Shown: positions 1-12,920 of the stretch, one piece after another | How the letters are laid out: every line of letters starts with the position of its first letter | How positions within the stretch are numbered: the stretch's first letter is position 1 | Assembly: GCA_028554755.1 (NCBI GenBank) | Contig: JAPTOF010000001.1 | Coordinates: 3,112,001-3,176,000, forward strand | Reading direction: 5' to 3' | Source: Cordia subcordata | Lineage: Eukaryota; Streptophyta; Magnoliopsida; Boraginales; Cordiaceae | DNA: 64,000 nt | Translations under genes and position numbers: made by a program | The notes under the pieces: generated by a model | Told to the model about the DNA's origin: nothing | The model's database searches: none | The model's input: only the letters and a program-made list of their open reading frames with translations

Positions 1-416
1 TCATGTACCGTCAAGAAGTATTCTATTCTGTAAATATGTGCATTCTTCCTCTACTTTTCTGGACATTCACCACGGGAAAACAGAGCTGGACTTCCCTTGA
101 TTTACAATTGAAACACTCTTATCATATATTGACTACATATACTAAACACTAGTTGAAAGGAAAAACCCAAAGAGAAAGCAATTCAAAGTACTTCAGATGT
201 GCAGCACTGAGTCTGTCTTCGTATCTCATATACGCTTCCATTCTAACATCTCCAGGTGGAAGCCTAGATGAAGAAAATTATATCCGTGCTTCTTCCTCCA
301 TAATTTCATTTGACAGCAAAGGAGGAATAGGTCGTCAATTATTTGGATATCTGATGTTGGATAAGGCAAGGTACGTCGTGTGTACCTGTTCAAGCTTTCC
401 AAAGATCAGAAATTCA

Positions 417-3400
417 TCACATGGCTAGAGGCTCTGTTTCCACTTCCCTCTCCCTGTGTGCTTCCCAATCTTGCAGTTCTGCAGTGGAGACATAATGAAA
501 TAACTAAATGTTCATAGAGGGTTTAGGATGAAAAATTAATATAGATAGAAACATTAGCACTTGATGATTATTAGTCTCCCAATAACATAAAGTACAAAAG
601 TGATCCTAAGTATACACTCAGGTGAATGAAACTGGCATTTTAACTACCTAAATCCAACTTAAAGTATAGTTCTTCCAATAATGAGAAGTAGATAAGTAAA
701 GGAAGCAATGGAAGAACTTACTTGGTCTTTGGCCCTCAGCAATAACCATTAGGCGGCGTTGCAGGACAGATGCAATGAACAGGAAGAGTGAGCACATGCC
801 AAACATGAAAGTAATGGGGAAGGCATCAACCTGATGGAAGGAGTACAGAAACCAAATATTAATAACAGGAAAAAGTTAAATTGTTTATTCAGAGCAGTAT
901 GACCATAGCAAAGAGGAAAAAGGACAGTATACTTACATTGTACAGAACAACACATACGAAGATGTTCAGAGGAATGCGGAAGAAGTTCATGATAGTGCTT
1001 CTTGCTTCCTCAGGAATATACTGGGACCTCATCTTCATTATAGATGGCCAAAATATACCAACACAAGCCTCAAAGGCACAAAAACCAAGTAGTTGGATAC
1101 AACCAGAGAATGAAATACCACCACCTTTTACATTAGAGTGTGCCACCAAGAACTGTTGGACACAAGAGGACAAGGAACAATCAAATAAAATGGTGGAAGC
1201 CAAATAAGATTACTCAGGCCATTTGCACTGAAAATTTTGTTGAGAGTCAGAGTTCCGTCATACACTTGTTATAACAGGAACAAAAAGAGAAACAGCAGAG
1301 ATCACGAAAACAATCTGCATGTAGCCTTCAACTTTAAGAGATGAACGGGCCATCAGGCGAGATGCCAGGGAGCTTCCCAACATTGAAGACAGCATAAAAG
1401 TTGCAAAGATGAAACCATGAGGAATTTCCTCCCTATTTGGACTCAGAGCAGGAGTCCACAGAAAAACAAAAGTGTACATCGAACCCTCAAATAAGGACTG
1501 TATGGCACCCAACAATGCGATCTTCTTGTCTGATTAAATATGGAATTTAGTGTCAGCACAACATCGATATATGGCAAAAGAAACAAAACGTAAAAGAGTA
1601 ATATTCGAGTAACAAATCAATAAGTATAAAATTTTCCATTTCTTCTTTCTTCTTGCACCTGAGGATGCAGACGTAAGTGTGCGTTAAGGGCACAGCTAAG
1701 ATTGCAGGGGTAAAATCACCCAGAGGTAGATGCAAAATGAAAATGAAGATATCATCGCTCCAATTAAACAAATCTTGGATAACTTAAGCAGGCCAAGCCC
1801 CCAATTTTTTAAAAAAATCACCATTTGATAAAGTTTCCTAAAGGAATATAATAGGAAACGACCATTATTATAAGTTATAACTATCAAGAAGGGCCAACCC
1901 CTTAACATTTTTTTTTCTTTTCTATTTTTTTCCCTTTTTTTGCCAATCTCTTTTATGCACTTGCATACAGAATTTGCAAGCACAAGCATGCGAAGTCAAC
2001 AACAAAGTAAGCCTGCCCTTCACACAACAAGCAGAATCATCCTCCGATGCACATGTAATATATGGAGAACTGAACCAAGGAAAAGGTTTGAAATTTACCA
2101 GAAGCAATGGCACCAGCAGCACCCTTGAATTGAGTGATCAAGTCCTTGCTTTCCGAAGGGTCACCATAATTTTCTGTCCAAGATGACAATATAATTGACA
2201 TGCCAATTGCAAGAAAGCATGAAGCAGCATCAAATGGAGCAACAGGGCCTAAGTTCAATGAGTCGACCAGAATATTGCCAAATAGCCCAGACAAAATTGC
2301 AACTAGACCATTCCCAAGAAATATTGCTTTGGAGAATGTTATTGATAGCCATTGTTGATCAAAGCGTCTCTGGAAGATCGAGTAAATACAGAGCCAAGTC
2401 AACCGAAGAGGAGGCAAATACAAAAGTCAAAATCTTCAAAGAGTAACAACTACTCCTCAACTTAGTCTTCTAAGAAGCAGCATCTTTTGTCGAATTAAAT
2501 TAGCCACATTTTCCTGAGAACATCTCAGAGCAAACAATAATGATCTCAAAAAGCTCAGCCTTTGGATACACATGATCTTATGTAAAACAAGTTATTATCC
2601 CCTTCTACTGAAGGTGATAGAACTCTAAAGTTTGCTCATAGACCTTAGACTTAAGAGGAGGAAGACATGCGCCCATTTCCATAATCATTAATCATTACCA
2701 AATTTTAAATTTTGACTCCACAGGATGAATAGAAACCTCACCTTATTGTGTTCAGCAACAAGCCATGACTCAAAGGCTGAAAACAAAAGAGACGTGGCAA
2801 TTCCTCCCAATATACGCCCCAACATCAAGACCTTATATTGTGGAGAATGCTTGGTAATGCAACTCAAGATGTAAGTTATGCAATAAGTAACACAAGCCCT
2901 CTTCCTACCACTGAAAGATTTAAAACTCAAAGTGTCAAGCAATAAGCTTTATTACACGAAGCCTTACACAGATACAATGAGGAGAGAGTAGGATTACTGT
3001 TTATCAGCCAAGGAGCCAACAATTGTTCCGAACAACATTGACGAGCCGAAACCAGCTATGAAGAGCTGTCCTATTTCCCCCTTCCCGAAACCATACTGAC
3101 TATAGAGATAGTAGACATATGGACCCTGCAACCAGTCACCAGCTATCGCCAAAAACAACATAAGTTATAACTAAACGATAAATCAAATGACAATACTCCA
3201 GAATAAATACAAAAAACAGTTATTCACGCAGAAAATCCTTTGGAAAGAGAATTGTGGATCAACAGAAAATTCCACGTGTTCACATTTTATTATCCATGTG
3301 CAAAACTCCAACCGCAAATGCAACGCCACAAACTAGCTGTCTTGGCCAAATTAACACAAGTAATTACTTGTATTCCACCAATATTAGATATCACACATTT

Positions 3401-3834
3401 TTCAGAAGAACTAAAATCCAAGTCGTTTTCTGTAATCAAACATGTTATCGCCAAACAATAAGAACATAAAATTAAGCTCAAAATAACATTGTTATTTCGC
3501 CAAAAATTTGTGAGTGGGAAAAAAGCATCTTAGATTATGCTAGCCACTTCAAACATTAGATACATAAAGGCACAATCTTTAGTCACTAAATTACCATTTC
3601 TCCACAAATCAAACCACACCCAGATCGAATTAAGCTACAAGAAACTCAAACACATTACTGAAGTATTGAAAACTTAATCATACCCATCATGAGAGAATAA
3701 ACAACAAGGTAATTGTTCTTGAAAGCATTGAAAGCAGCTGAGGTATTGATGCAATCTTTGCTGGTTTTGCTTAGCTCCAATGTCGCCACCACTGCTCCTA
3801 GCCCCCCAAACACCACCCAGTAGAATATCTCCAT
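417..3834 (-). CDS. MFSD5/MOT2-type major facilitator transporter (molybdate-anion transporter family)
   Basis: Eight exons join in frame to 462 aa: 3834-3684, 3142-2998, 2910-2742, 2369-2099, 1529-1264, 1152-937, 830-722, 478-417, all GT-AG. The N-terminus MEIFYWVVFGGLG is followed by DWLQGPYVYYLYSQYGFGK. GSLADKHGRKR, split across exons 2 and 3, is the MFS motif A between TM2 and TM3, and GRILGGIATSLLFSAFESWL is the family's TM4-5 region. The protein is hydrophobic throughout, fitting 12 membrane segments, and about 460 aa is the family's usual size. The tail is charged (REREVETEP). Members are related to algal MOT2, linked to high-affinity molybdate uptake; substrate and membrane here are inferred. 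An in-frame upstream ATG at 3864 would add ten residues, mostly lysine (MRVKKKKKKK); 3834 matches the family start better. Bases 1-416 lie downstream and probably hold the 3' UTR. Confidence 0.93.
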
Positions 3835-3864
3835 TTTCTTCTTCTTCTTCTTCTTCACTCTCAC

Positions 3865-5362
3865 TGATCAATCAATTTGTGAATACACACACTAGCATGC
3901 TGAGTGAGTGGGAGATTATTGTTGTGTTTGCTGTCGCCTCTTTATTTTGTTCAAGTATTTGGATTTGGATCCGTTGGTCTATTGTAAAGTGTAAAGATTT
4001 TTTTGGTTGGTTCGTTAATCATCACTCGGTAAGCATATTCCGTTGGCTGCCTTTTCATTTCCTGCGGATTTAGTTTCTGTTGTTTCTTTTTCCCTTGAAT
4101 TCTTTTCTTAGGTATTAATATAAATTCAGTCTGGATGCACGAAATTCTTATCACAAGTATTTCACACAATTTACGTTATATTTTATCAAAAGACACATAA
4201 TTAATAAATGTATACAATTTTTTACGACCATATTTTTAATAGATGTACACAATTTCATGACCATTTTCAAGATTTAAAACCACGATAAAATATTTGGCGT
4301 GTGCGGTCGACATAGAAACAATTGTCAGTGGCGCGTAATGTTTGCCAATGACATCTGTCTTCCGCCAAAAGTTTTTGATGCATTCCACTTTAAAAAAAAA
4401 AAAGTATCATGTTAAATTGTTTTACCCCACATTGAATTCTTGAGATAATAACATTTAGCTTGTTTGCGTTATGCTTAAGGCCTCGTAAGTCATATTCTGT
4501 CTAACTGTTCTAGTTTTGTATCCACTAACAACGATGCTTTTTGTCTAAATGATGCTTTTTGTCTAACTTTCATGATATTGACATGGGAATATCATTTAGA
4601 GCTGTTTAATGTCAATGATGTCTCCCTCAACATGGGACGAGGCTTTCATTAAGATGGAACTGTCTTCAAACTTAACCTCCTTATACTGTAGGATCATTTA
4701 TAACAGACTTCAAAACTAAGTTGTAATGCAATTAGTGCCCATTTAGATTGGTTTTTTTTTTTAAGAAAATTTCATGACATCTAAAAAAGGCTTTATTTAA
4801 AATTTTTTTTCAAAATTTCAAATTTTTTAAAAAATCAAATCAAATAATTATTTAAAAAATAATATAACAAAAAAAATATTTTTTTCTAAAAAAGGCTAAT
4901 CTAAACGAACCTTGAGTCTTGTGCTTAATAATGTCCACTCTTGATCGTTTAATGCAAATACAAGTTTAACGAAAAGAGAAAAGGCCAAATTATTTGCCAA
5001 TGCATTAAAACATCCTACAAATATTCGACAAATTCGCAGGCCATATTTAGTACTCCCTCCATCTTACACTATGAGACGTTTTAGAGTGTTTTTTTTTGTC
5101 TCAAAATATTTATCACTTGCGAAGTTCAAGGAGGTAATAATTTTCTTTTTTTTTTCAGATTTATCTTTATTTTATTCGTAACTAAATCTCATTAATACTA
5201 GATAAGACAAAAAAAGAAAAAAAAAAGAATATTTTTGTCAAGTTATTGCAAATTTATCCAAAAAATAGGACTATTAACGAGCTTTATTGTAAAAATCTTA
5301 CACAAGAAGTAAAATGAAAGCGAAGGGGCGTATCATAATTATAATTAGGCATATTTATTATC
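3865..5362. other. Intergenic spacer upstream of the transporter gene
   Basis: There is no gene-like reading frame. It holds the 5' flank of the minus-strand transporter, AT-rich sequence, a short MITE-like inverted repeat (4738-4912), and near 5053 the string tactccctccatctt, which resembles one terminus of a Stowaway-type MITE. No intact partner terminus was found for that one. Confidence 0.6.
4738..4912. repeat. Short AT-rich MITE-like inverted repeat
   Basis: The left end gcccatttagattggttttt and the reverse complement of the right end, ggttcgtttagattagcctt, match over most of 20 bases. The roughly 140-bp interior is almost only A and T. This fits a small non-autonomous DNA transposon, but no clear target duplication was recognised. 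Confidence 0.5.
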
Positions 5363-6163
5363 TCAAATCGTCCAGTCCATCTCTTCTTTAACTGAACCGA
5401 CTCCGAGTTTACACTTCTTCACGTCATTAACAGCAGCAGCCCTGTGGCGCCCAATATCAACTGCACCAGAAACCATGTGGTATCCACGTCTGCGTAGCTC
5501 ATTAGGTCCATCATGAGGCATAGCAAACCCAGCCAAGTAAGGCCCGTTATTGGAGTTAAGCCCAAGTGCTGCCTCCTCTGCTGCCCTCATCACGGCCTTC
5601 ACCGTCTCATTTCCTGGATGATTCAAGTAACCCACATTTGCACTCAAATCTAATGGCCCAATCTGAATGCAATCCACCCCATCAACTACACCTATCTCTT
5701 TGACGTGTTCATCAGCTTCCATGGACTCACTTGGCACATAATAAACAAATCAGTCTCACACGTGTTTATAAGTAGTTGGCGTCTATTACCATACTTGGAG
5801 GCCCGAACAATTGGATGGGCCGATCCACGAAGCCCATTGGGCGGATACCTACAGTAAGACACAGCCTTTCGGGCCAAATCTGGGTAATCTATCATAGGAA
5901 ACGTGAGGCCTTGTGGGCCCAAATCAAGGGCCTTCTTGGCCCATGTTGGAGAACATTCCGGCGAGCGAAGGATGGCCGGAGTTCGGGTGGCGGAAAGGGA
6001 CTGGAGGCAGAGCAGGGCGTCGGAGATGCCACCATAGCCGTGTTCCATGTCGTCGACGACGAAGTCGTAGCCGGCGTGGCCGGTGATCTCGGCGAGAGAA
6101 GCTGCAGAGAAAGATGCCACAGATGGTGTCACCATTTTGGAGGCGGGATTTTAGTGAAGCCAT
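5363..6163 (-). pseudogene. HpcH/HpaI aldolase pseudogene, two frameshifts
   Basis: This is a broken paralogue of the intact aldolase at 7511-8596. Three frame segments align in order. MASLKSRLQNGDTICGIF (from ATG 6163; an in-frame ATG at 6193 would add ten residues) runs until about 6100. A deletion there, where the intact copy has SFSPTIAEI, shifts to the frame carrying AEITGHAGYDFVVDDMEHG as far as FIMCQV. A 1-base deletion near 5733 then shifts to the frame carrying SMEADEHVKEIGVVDGVDC, GPLDLS and the end at 5363. The second shift falls at the glutamate of QVES, which in HpaI-type aldolases belongs to the metal-binding set. There is no plastid transit peptide or acidic tail. No GT-AG intron would restore the frame at either point. 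Sequencing error cannot be excluded, but two lesions plus the missing N-terminus favour a true pseudogene. Confidence 0.85.
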
Positions 6164-6193
6164 GATGGTGTCTTCTATGTTGAGTGCTTCCAA

Positions 6194-7510
6194 GTTATAT
6201 TCAAGATGAATGGTGTTGTTGCAGCTAAGCTGAAGTGACTCTTATGTTTTCTATATCTTTTACCCTTTTTTTTTTTTTTTTCCAAGATATGGAGGAGCTT
6301 GAGTGAAGATTTTTGTAGGTATTGCGTAGTGGACTGGGGAGGAAGGCTGAGAATGGCTTAAGCAATTTTATCGATGCTCATAAGTTACAATTCATAAGTC
6401 ATAAGCCCTGTAATATTTATGATTGCAATTCAATAATTAGCACAAAATCAAAAAAGGTGCTATCCAAGATAATTTTACAGATAAAAAATAAACACTATAA
6501 TCGAGATGATGATGATGGGTTGATTGGTGTGGCACGATTGCGTCCACATTGCAAGGCTCAATACGGACATCAATCAAAATTCAGAGCGCAGTGGCATGTG
6601 GCATTTCACCTTCCAGGCGGCATTTCATCGCGAATTGCATCATCTCTCTCTCTCTCTCTCTCTTGCAAGTTCTCTTTTTCTTGTTCTTTTTTTCTTTTTT
6701 TTAAACAGGTGCAACTTGCATCCTCTGCGTTATAATTTTTAGTAGCTCCTCGTCAAGAAGGAAAAAAGAAAGTAATTCTTTGGTTCTACCCTCCCTTATT
6801 TTCGAGCAAAAAAGAACAAGCTGACTCTATTATGCAGTGATCTAGTTCTCCTGTCTTTTTCTTTCTTTTTTTTTTTTTTTTCCTTTGTTTTGGTCACCCA
6901 TCAGAGAGGGCGAAATCACTAGCTAAAGGCTTGATTGTTATTGCCTGTTCTTGCATTTTTTGTTGATTAAAACTCAAAAATCAAGTTGTATATCTTCATC
7001 TTCATTTTCATTTTTTTAAAAGAACTAAATGCAAGCATCTCTTCTTGCAACGTTAGTACAGAAGAAACTGAGTATTGCTAAATGGCCTGGAAGATTAGAG
7101 GCCCGAGCTGTTAGTGTAACGCCACAAAGACTCTTCAACTTACCTGATGGGGTCATTTTTAAACACTACTAAAGAAAACGAAATCTACAAAGAGCTGCTG
7201 ATACTACACGTTCGAGAAACTTACACCACGAGACATTTGGTAACTCAGATAGCCACATTAGAAACTTATTTTTACGATCGCATAGCAAAATCTTCATGCA
7301 CTAGTCTATCTCGAAGAAATCGTCAGCATGATGACATGTCACTCGATTCAGCTTGCTACGAATAGAGTAATCAACAATTGAACTACATTCTGATCTAGAA
7401 ATGCAAATGATGAGAAAAATGAAATTTGAAAAGAAAGACACACACAAGTGAAGAAAATACAACGCTTGGCTTATTGTGACTAAAATCAGAGAGACACAAT
7501 TTAAAATCGT
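6194..7510. other. Intergenic spacer between the aldolase copies
   Basis: No supported gene. It contains a (CT)n microsatellite at 6643-6663 and several poly-T tracts. The part next to 7510 is probably the 3' UTR of the intact aldolase. Open frames here (for example 6322-6735 and 7147-7365) show no recognisable protein and no splice structure. Confidence 0.6.
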
Positions 7511-8596
7511 TTATTCACTCCAGTACTTCTCATCACCATCTTTATTTTCACCACTCTCATCATCATCCTCATTATCAGAGCCTTGAACCAAACTCATCTT
7601 AAACTTCTTGACATCCTCAACAGCTGCACTCCTAAACAACCCAACATCAACTGTACCCGACACCATTTGGTACCCTCTCAACCTTAAATTCTCTGGACTA
7701 TCATGCGGCATTGCGAACCCAGCCAAGTAGGCCCCACCACCACCCTTTGATGTGGACCCCAACACCCCCTTCTCGGCTTTCTTCAGCACCTCTCTTACTT
7801 TCTTGTGTCCTGGGTCCCACAAGTACCCCATGCTTGCGCTCAAATCCAGCGGCCCCATTTGAATGCAGTCCACCCCATCGACGGCTGCGATGTCTTCGAT
7901 CTTTTCCACCGCTTCTTCGCTCTCTACTTGGCACATGATCAGCAATTCTTCTTCGCAATTACTTAAATACCCTTCGTCTATTCCGTAGTTTGAGGCGCGG
8001 ACGACTGTGTGGGCCGATCCGCGGACGCCGCTGGGCGGAAAGCGGCAGTAGGATACCGCTTTGCGAGCTGCTTTTGGGCTATCGATCATCGGGAACATGA
8101 TGCCTTGTGGCCCGATGTCGAGGGCCTTTTTGGCCCAAGTGGCTGAAGATTCCGGTAAGCGGAGGATGGCTGGAGTACGGGTGACGGCGAGGGCTTGGAG
8201 GCAAGGGAGGGCGTCGGAAATGCCGCCGTGTCCGTGCTCCATGTCGACGACGGCGAAATCATAACCAGCGAGGCCAACGATCTCGGCGATAGTGGGAGAA
8301 AAGCTGAGGAGGAAGATTCCGTAAAGGGTCTCGCCGTTTTTGAGGCGGGATTTGAGGGTCTGTGTGACATCGGCGGCGGTGGCGTTGGTGATGGCGGAGG
8401 AGCGAAGAGGAGATAAAAGGGTTTTGAAATTAGGGTTGAGGGTTTTCAAGTTTAGAGTGGGAATAGGGGTTGGAGAAGAGGTGGGTTGGAAAAAAGAGGC
8501 GCTGGGTGTGTTGTAAAAATTGGGTCTTCGGAGGTTTGAAAGTGAAGAAGAAGAAGAAGAAGAAGGAGGAGAATGGGGATAAGAAAGAGTAGCCAT
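7511..8596 (-). CDS. Plastid HpcH/HpaI aldolase/citrate lyase family protein (AT4G10750-like)
   Basis: Intronless, 361 aa from the ATG at 8596. Residues 1 to about 65 are rich in Ser, Thr and Pro with few acidic residues, typical of a chloroplast transit peptide. The aldolase TIM barrel follows: LKSRLKNGETLYGIF, VVDMEHGHGG (Asp and His of the active site), AILRLPES (Arg that binds the pyruvyl carboxylate in HpaI), IMCQVES (metal-binding Glu) and GVDCIQMGPLDLS (metal-binding Asp). All catalytic positions known from HpaI are present. Bacterial relatives are class II pyruvate aldolases; the plant substrate is unknown to me. The C-terminus is a roughly 20-residue acidic tail (DNEDDDESGENKDGDE) absent from bacterial enzymes. 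Plant databases sometimes call this family phosphoenolpyruvate carboxylase-like, which is misleading. A decayed copy lies about 1.3 kb downstream. Confidence 0.93.
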   Translation of the reverse strand: MATLSYPHSPPSSSSSSSLSNLRRPNFYNTPSASFFQPTSSPTPIPTLNLKTLNPNFKTLLSPLRSSAITNATAADVTQTLKSRLKNGETLYGIFLLSFSPTIAEIVGLAGYDFAVVDMEHGHGGISDALPCLQALAVTRTPAILRLPESSATWAKKALDIGPQGIMFPMIDSPKAARKAVSYCRFPPSGVRGSAHTVVRASNYGIDEGYLSNCEEELLIMCQVESEEAVEKIEDIAAVDGVDCIQMGPLDLSASMGYLWDPGHKKVREVLKKAEKGVLGSTSKGGGGAYLAGFAMPHDSPENLRLRGYQMVSGTVDVGLFRSAAVEDVKKFKMSLVQGSDNEDDDESGENKDGDEKYWSE

Positions 8597-10999
8597 CACC
8601 AGTGTGCGAGTGTGGTGTTTGTGGGAAGATGTAGGTGTGTGTGCGTGTGTTTGGCTTTGTATGTATACATCTCCCTAATGATGGATAGATAACAATAAAT
8701 AAAAAGATCGATATCATATCTATTATAAAATGACAAGATGAATAGGAAAAACAAAATAAATTTTGCATATATATATATATATATGTATATATACATCTTT
8801 TATACTTACAAATAAATATTTTTTTGAATGAAAATAAATAAAGAACTAAAATAAATTAAATAAAATAAGAAGGTATTAGATAATAAATTTAAAAGAAATA
8901 AAAACAAAAATTTACAAACATATTATTTAAATAAAAACTAAAAAATAAAATTTAAAAATAAAATGAATAAACAACACCTTAGATAACAATGTTAACTGAA
9001 AAAATTACAAACTATTGTCTTATCTAACAATAATATTACCAAACACTAGAACATGTTTCAACAACAAATCAAAACTGCCTCGGTAGTACAGGCACACCAT
9101 CCTTGGAGATTGGAGACGAGACCAGCTAATCATGCCTTGTTAATAAACAGAAATAATTCAGAACAATCAGTCTAGAGCATGCCTATATTATTTTATACTT
9201 ATATTATAAATATCACATGTAATGCATAATAGATACAAGTTATTGAGGAGTCATTTGGTATGTTGGAATTCTGTGAAAATAAATGACCTTTCAACTTTTA
9301 AATTCTTATTTTTTAGTTTGATATGATAAATTAAAGTTGAAAAGGTCATTCCTTTGGAATGAATTTTTTAGGAAAAAGTTGAAAAACACATTCTTTAACT
9401 CAACCTAGGGAATAGGTCTTCTAACTTCAAATGAAAATAATAAAAATTATAGTAGAAGTCATAAAAGAATAATTTATCTTCCATTTATCTTCTCAAAATT
9501 TTTTATAAAACATAATAATTAACAAATTAAGAAATTAAAAAAATCAAAATTCTTTTAAAAAATAAAAGATTAAGAAATTAAAAATTAAAAAATACATTTT
9601 CCATTGTCACTTTTTACTCTTTTCTTTCTATAAGACACATGTTTTCTTATAAGTTAATTAATATTTTTATCTCAATTATGATAAAATAGTAAACAACACA
9701 AATATGGTGTTAAAACTAAAAACAATAAATTAAATAGTGTTACGTATTTTTATTGATCAAAAGACTCACACTATTATTTGTGTTTACATTGATATTGTAA
9801 AAACTATTGATCAAGTTTCTTTTAAATAGTTAACTCTTTCTCTTTTGAATTATTTAGCAATATATTAATATTTTTTCAATGGATAATAACTTTTTATTTT
9901 TTAAAATACTTATAAATCTATGATATAATACTAGATATACCTTTTTTAAAGTTGTACAAAAAAAATTTAATTACCATATATAAATTTAAACTTATGTCAA
10001 ATTAAAGAACAAGGATATTTCAATTGATTATTATTCAATTCTAACTTGTGAAAATGATTTTACCAAATGTATAGATATTTCATTTTGACTTCTATTATAT
10101 TCATAACCAAACACAAAAAAAATAATATCTATTCTATAGATATTTTGTCTTAAATTTTATTTTATTTTGAATAACCACTCATTTTCATGCCATTCTATCA
10201 TATTAAACAGATCCTGAGTATTGCGACTAAGAACCTCCCATCTAGACACATGAACATTATGGAATCGGGTTTTGCTTTATCGAATACATGCCCAAGAAAG
10301 GGAAAAATAATACAACCAAGTATAAATTCAATAAGGAAAACATTAGAAGATGGAGACGACCCTTCTGTGCGATATCACTACCCCTGCTTCTTATTTTTTA
10401 TGCCAACGACACTAAATTTATTTAATAGGATAAAGGTTATAAACAAATGTGCCATCACAAGAAATAGAAACCTAACATCGACAAACCAATAAGGAAGGCA
10501 AAAAAAAAAAAAAAAAACACATGTCTTTTTCATTAATATGTTTCACTAAAATCTAGTTATTTTGTCAAAAAAAAAAAAAAAGAGATACAGTTAGTTTGTA
10601 AGGCATTTTTCATCAAAATTTTAACAAATAAACATGTGCATTTCACGTGATTCGACTTTTACCTCATATGCATGTATTTAGTTTGTTAAAAATTGAAAAT
10701 TACTCCAGAACTAACAGTGTCTCTGTTTCATAAGACCAAATATTAAAATATTTCATAAAGGATAAAAAATTTTGACAATAAAAATAAGTGACAAAGGAAG
10801 TAATTTACTCAAATAATAATAACAAGCAAGGTGAAAAATGCCCATCTTCGTATCCTCATCCTTCGCTTGGGCCCCCGACCCTTTGGTCAGAGTCCTGCCT
10901 CTCCAACCACGAATAATATCTCCGATCACTTTTTGCCAAGAAATGGGATAAGCAAGAAGTCTGCACCCCACCACCACACAGCAGCCACCACCACCGCCA
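8597..10999. other. AT-rich intergenic region between divergent genes
   Basis: This 2.4-kb spacer separates the minus-strand aldolase from the plus-strand gene starting at 11000, so it should hold both promoters. An AT microsatellite lies near 8767-8792. The segment about 9245-10180 is very AT-rich and repeat-like but I could not define its ends. Bases 10700-10800 resemble a degenerate Stowaway-like remnant. No coding gene is supported. Confidence 0.6.
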
Positions 11000-12920
11000 A
11001 TGGCCACATTCAACACCTCTCTACTCCCAAAATCACTCTTCTCAGCAAAACAACTTAAGAGCACCAAACTCACTAATACATCTTCATTTGTCACGCCACC
11101 ACCACCACCACCAACTAGAGCTGGAAAAAAGTTGACTTCAGTAAAATGTACTGCATCAGACAGAAATGATCAAACGGGTGGTTTGAAGGATGTGCTTTCA
11201 GGCATGGTGGACCAGAGAATAGAGGAACTTTTGAATAAAGAAGAGAATAAAGAATTGTTAGATGGGTTGGAGAAAGCTTCCCAAAGAGTGGAAATGGCTA
11301 AAAGAGAGCTGGCTGAGATTGAGAGGCAAGAAGCCGAGGCTAAGTTGATAAGGGATTACATTAATCGCCTCGAATCTAGAACCTCCGAGGTTTGCTTCTA
11401 TCTTTAAGTTTACTATTTCATTTTAAATAACATTTGACTGTGTTTTGTCAATTATCATGCACTAGACTGGTGTTTTCAGTTCTGTGTTCGAGAAATAATC
11501 ATTTGTTTTCTAATACAAGTAGAGCAGATAATTTTCGAGTTATTACACAAGCATTTGTACCAACTTATTCTGAAGTAACTAGATGATTGTGTAATGCGGG
11601 ATAATGTGTTGATACAGTTATTTTCTTTTGCTATTATATATTGCGGTGAAATATTATGATCTTATAAAGACAATTAGTACAAGCTTTTGTTAGAAGGTCA
11701 AATTCAGTGATCACTTTTACTTTGAAATGTGGAAAAAGGATTCATTTAAGGATTTCTTACCTATTGTTCGGTCAGATATTCAAATTTCATTTACAATTTT
11801 ATGTGAATGATTCTACAAGCATACTGAATCTAAGTTTTTTCCCCAAATTGCAGGACACTAATTGCTGTATTTGTTTGTTTAAAGAATTGAAATTCTGTTC
11901 TGAAATACCATATTGTATGCAGTTCTGGTTGCTTTTAGTTATTATTATTATTATTATTTTTGGTTAATTTATAGACAAGAATCAGGACCTCGTAGCAGGA
12001 CTCTTTTGACTTGAGAAAGTGTTAAATTACTGGTGTCAAATCGCTTCTGTTCAGTATTCAGAGTGGCATGCCGTGTGATTTGCAGGCATCGGTGTCTCCC
12101 AGGGGTTTAATTTCATTTAGCCTGAAGAATTTTTTGGAATACTAGGAAACAGCTTCCAAAGGATTGCCTTGTCTTAGTTTTGCTGATTGTGCAATTGAGA
12201 TGTTCCATGTTTTTAAAAATATTTGAGCGGTTGTTCAATTGAAGATTGCAGAATGCCAGAGAGAGATTTCTGAAGCAAGAGCAATGATCGAAGAAGCAGA
12301 ACGCTCTTTAAACGTTGGTGGGCCTGGAGAAGGAGGTGTTTTCACCAGCGCAGAAATGGAAGCAATCAACGAGAATGAAGAAAGACTGGAATCGGTAAAA
12401 GCAGCGTCAATTTCCGCAATAGTTGGCTCCCTTGCTGGACTACCTATATCCTTAACGCATGCGGCTAGCAACTCAGAGCTCATACTTCCCCTAACTATCA
12501 CCTTCATCAGTTGTGCGTTATTTGGGGTGACCTTCCGTTATGCCATAAGAAGAGACCTTGACAACTTTCAGCTCAAGTGGGGGACATCTGCAGCGTTTGG
12601 CTTTGTGAAAGGTATTAGTGATCAAGTTGTTCACTTTCATAGAATTTTACACAATGAACAAAGACGAAACAAGAGACAAATGTTAGCATAAAGTTTAGGG
12701 AATCTGCTAATGTTCGTTTTGCATTGATGATTCAGGCCTTGCTACGCTTGGTGCTGGACCGCCATTGGAGTTGGACGCCAGCAGCTTCTTGTCGCATGCT
12801 TTTGATGGGGCAGTTTATGTATCTGAAAATCTTTTGGTTTTCCTTTCTGCTGCTGTTGGTTTAGATCTCTGCATTAAGTTGAGGATTTTAAGTCCATTTC
12901 CGATTGATAGGTCGGTTTAA
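11000..12920 (+). CDS. Plastid-targeted coiled-coil membrane protein, function unknown
   Basis: Three exons, 11000-11389, 12245-12611 and 12736-12920, join in frame to 313 aa. Residues 1 to about 50 look like a chloroplast transit peptide, with a run of prolines near 35-40. Residues about 60-150 are strongly charged and heptad-like (QRIEELLNKEENKELLDGLE, then AECQREISEARAMIEEAERS), predicting a coiled coil. Three hydrophobic stretches follow at about 184-203, 209-231 and 283-303, so it is probably a thylakoid or envelope protein with a stromal coiled coil. The 3' end is ambiguous: TAA at 12920 gives ...PFPIDRSV, while splicing at 12910 (AG|GTCGGT) to an acceptor at 13031 gives ...PFPIDRIGSTAG with a stop at 13051-13053. 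It resembles plant proteins loosely labelled senescence-associated; I assign no function. Confidence 0.85.

Noticed and set aside
5050..5120. Stowaway-type MITE terminus (ctccctcc)
   Set aside because: Only one end was seen; no matching inverted end or TA duplication at a plausible distance. The same applies to the fragments near 10700-10800 and 24990-25030.
6322..6735. 137-codon plus-strand frame between the aldolase copies
   Set aside because: It runs through a CT microsatellite and a poly-T tract and matches no family.
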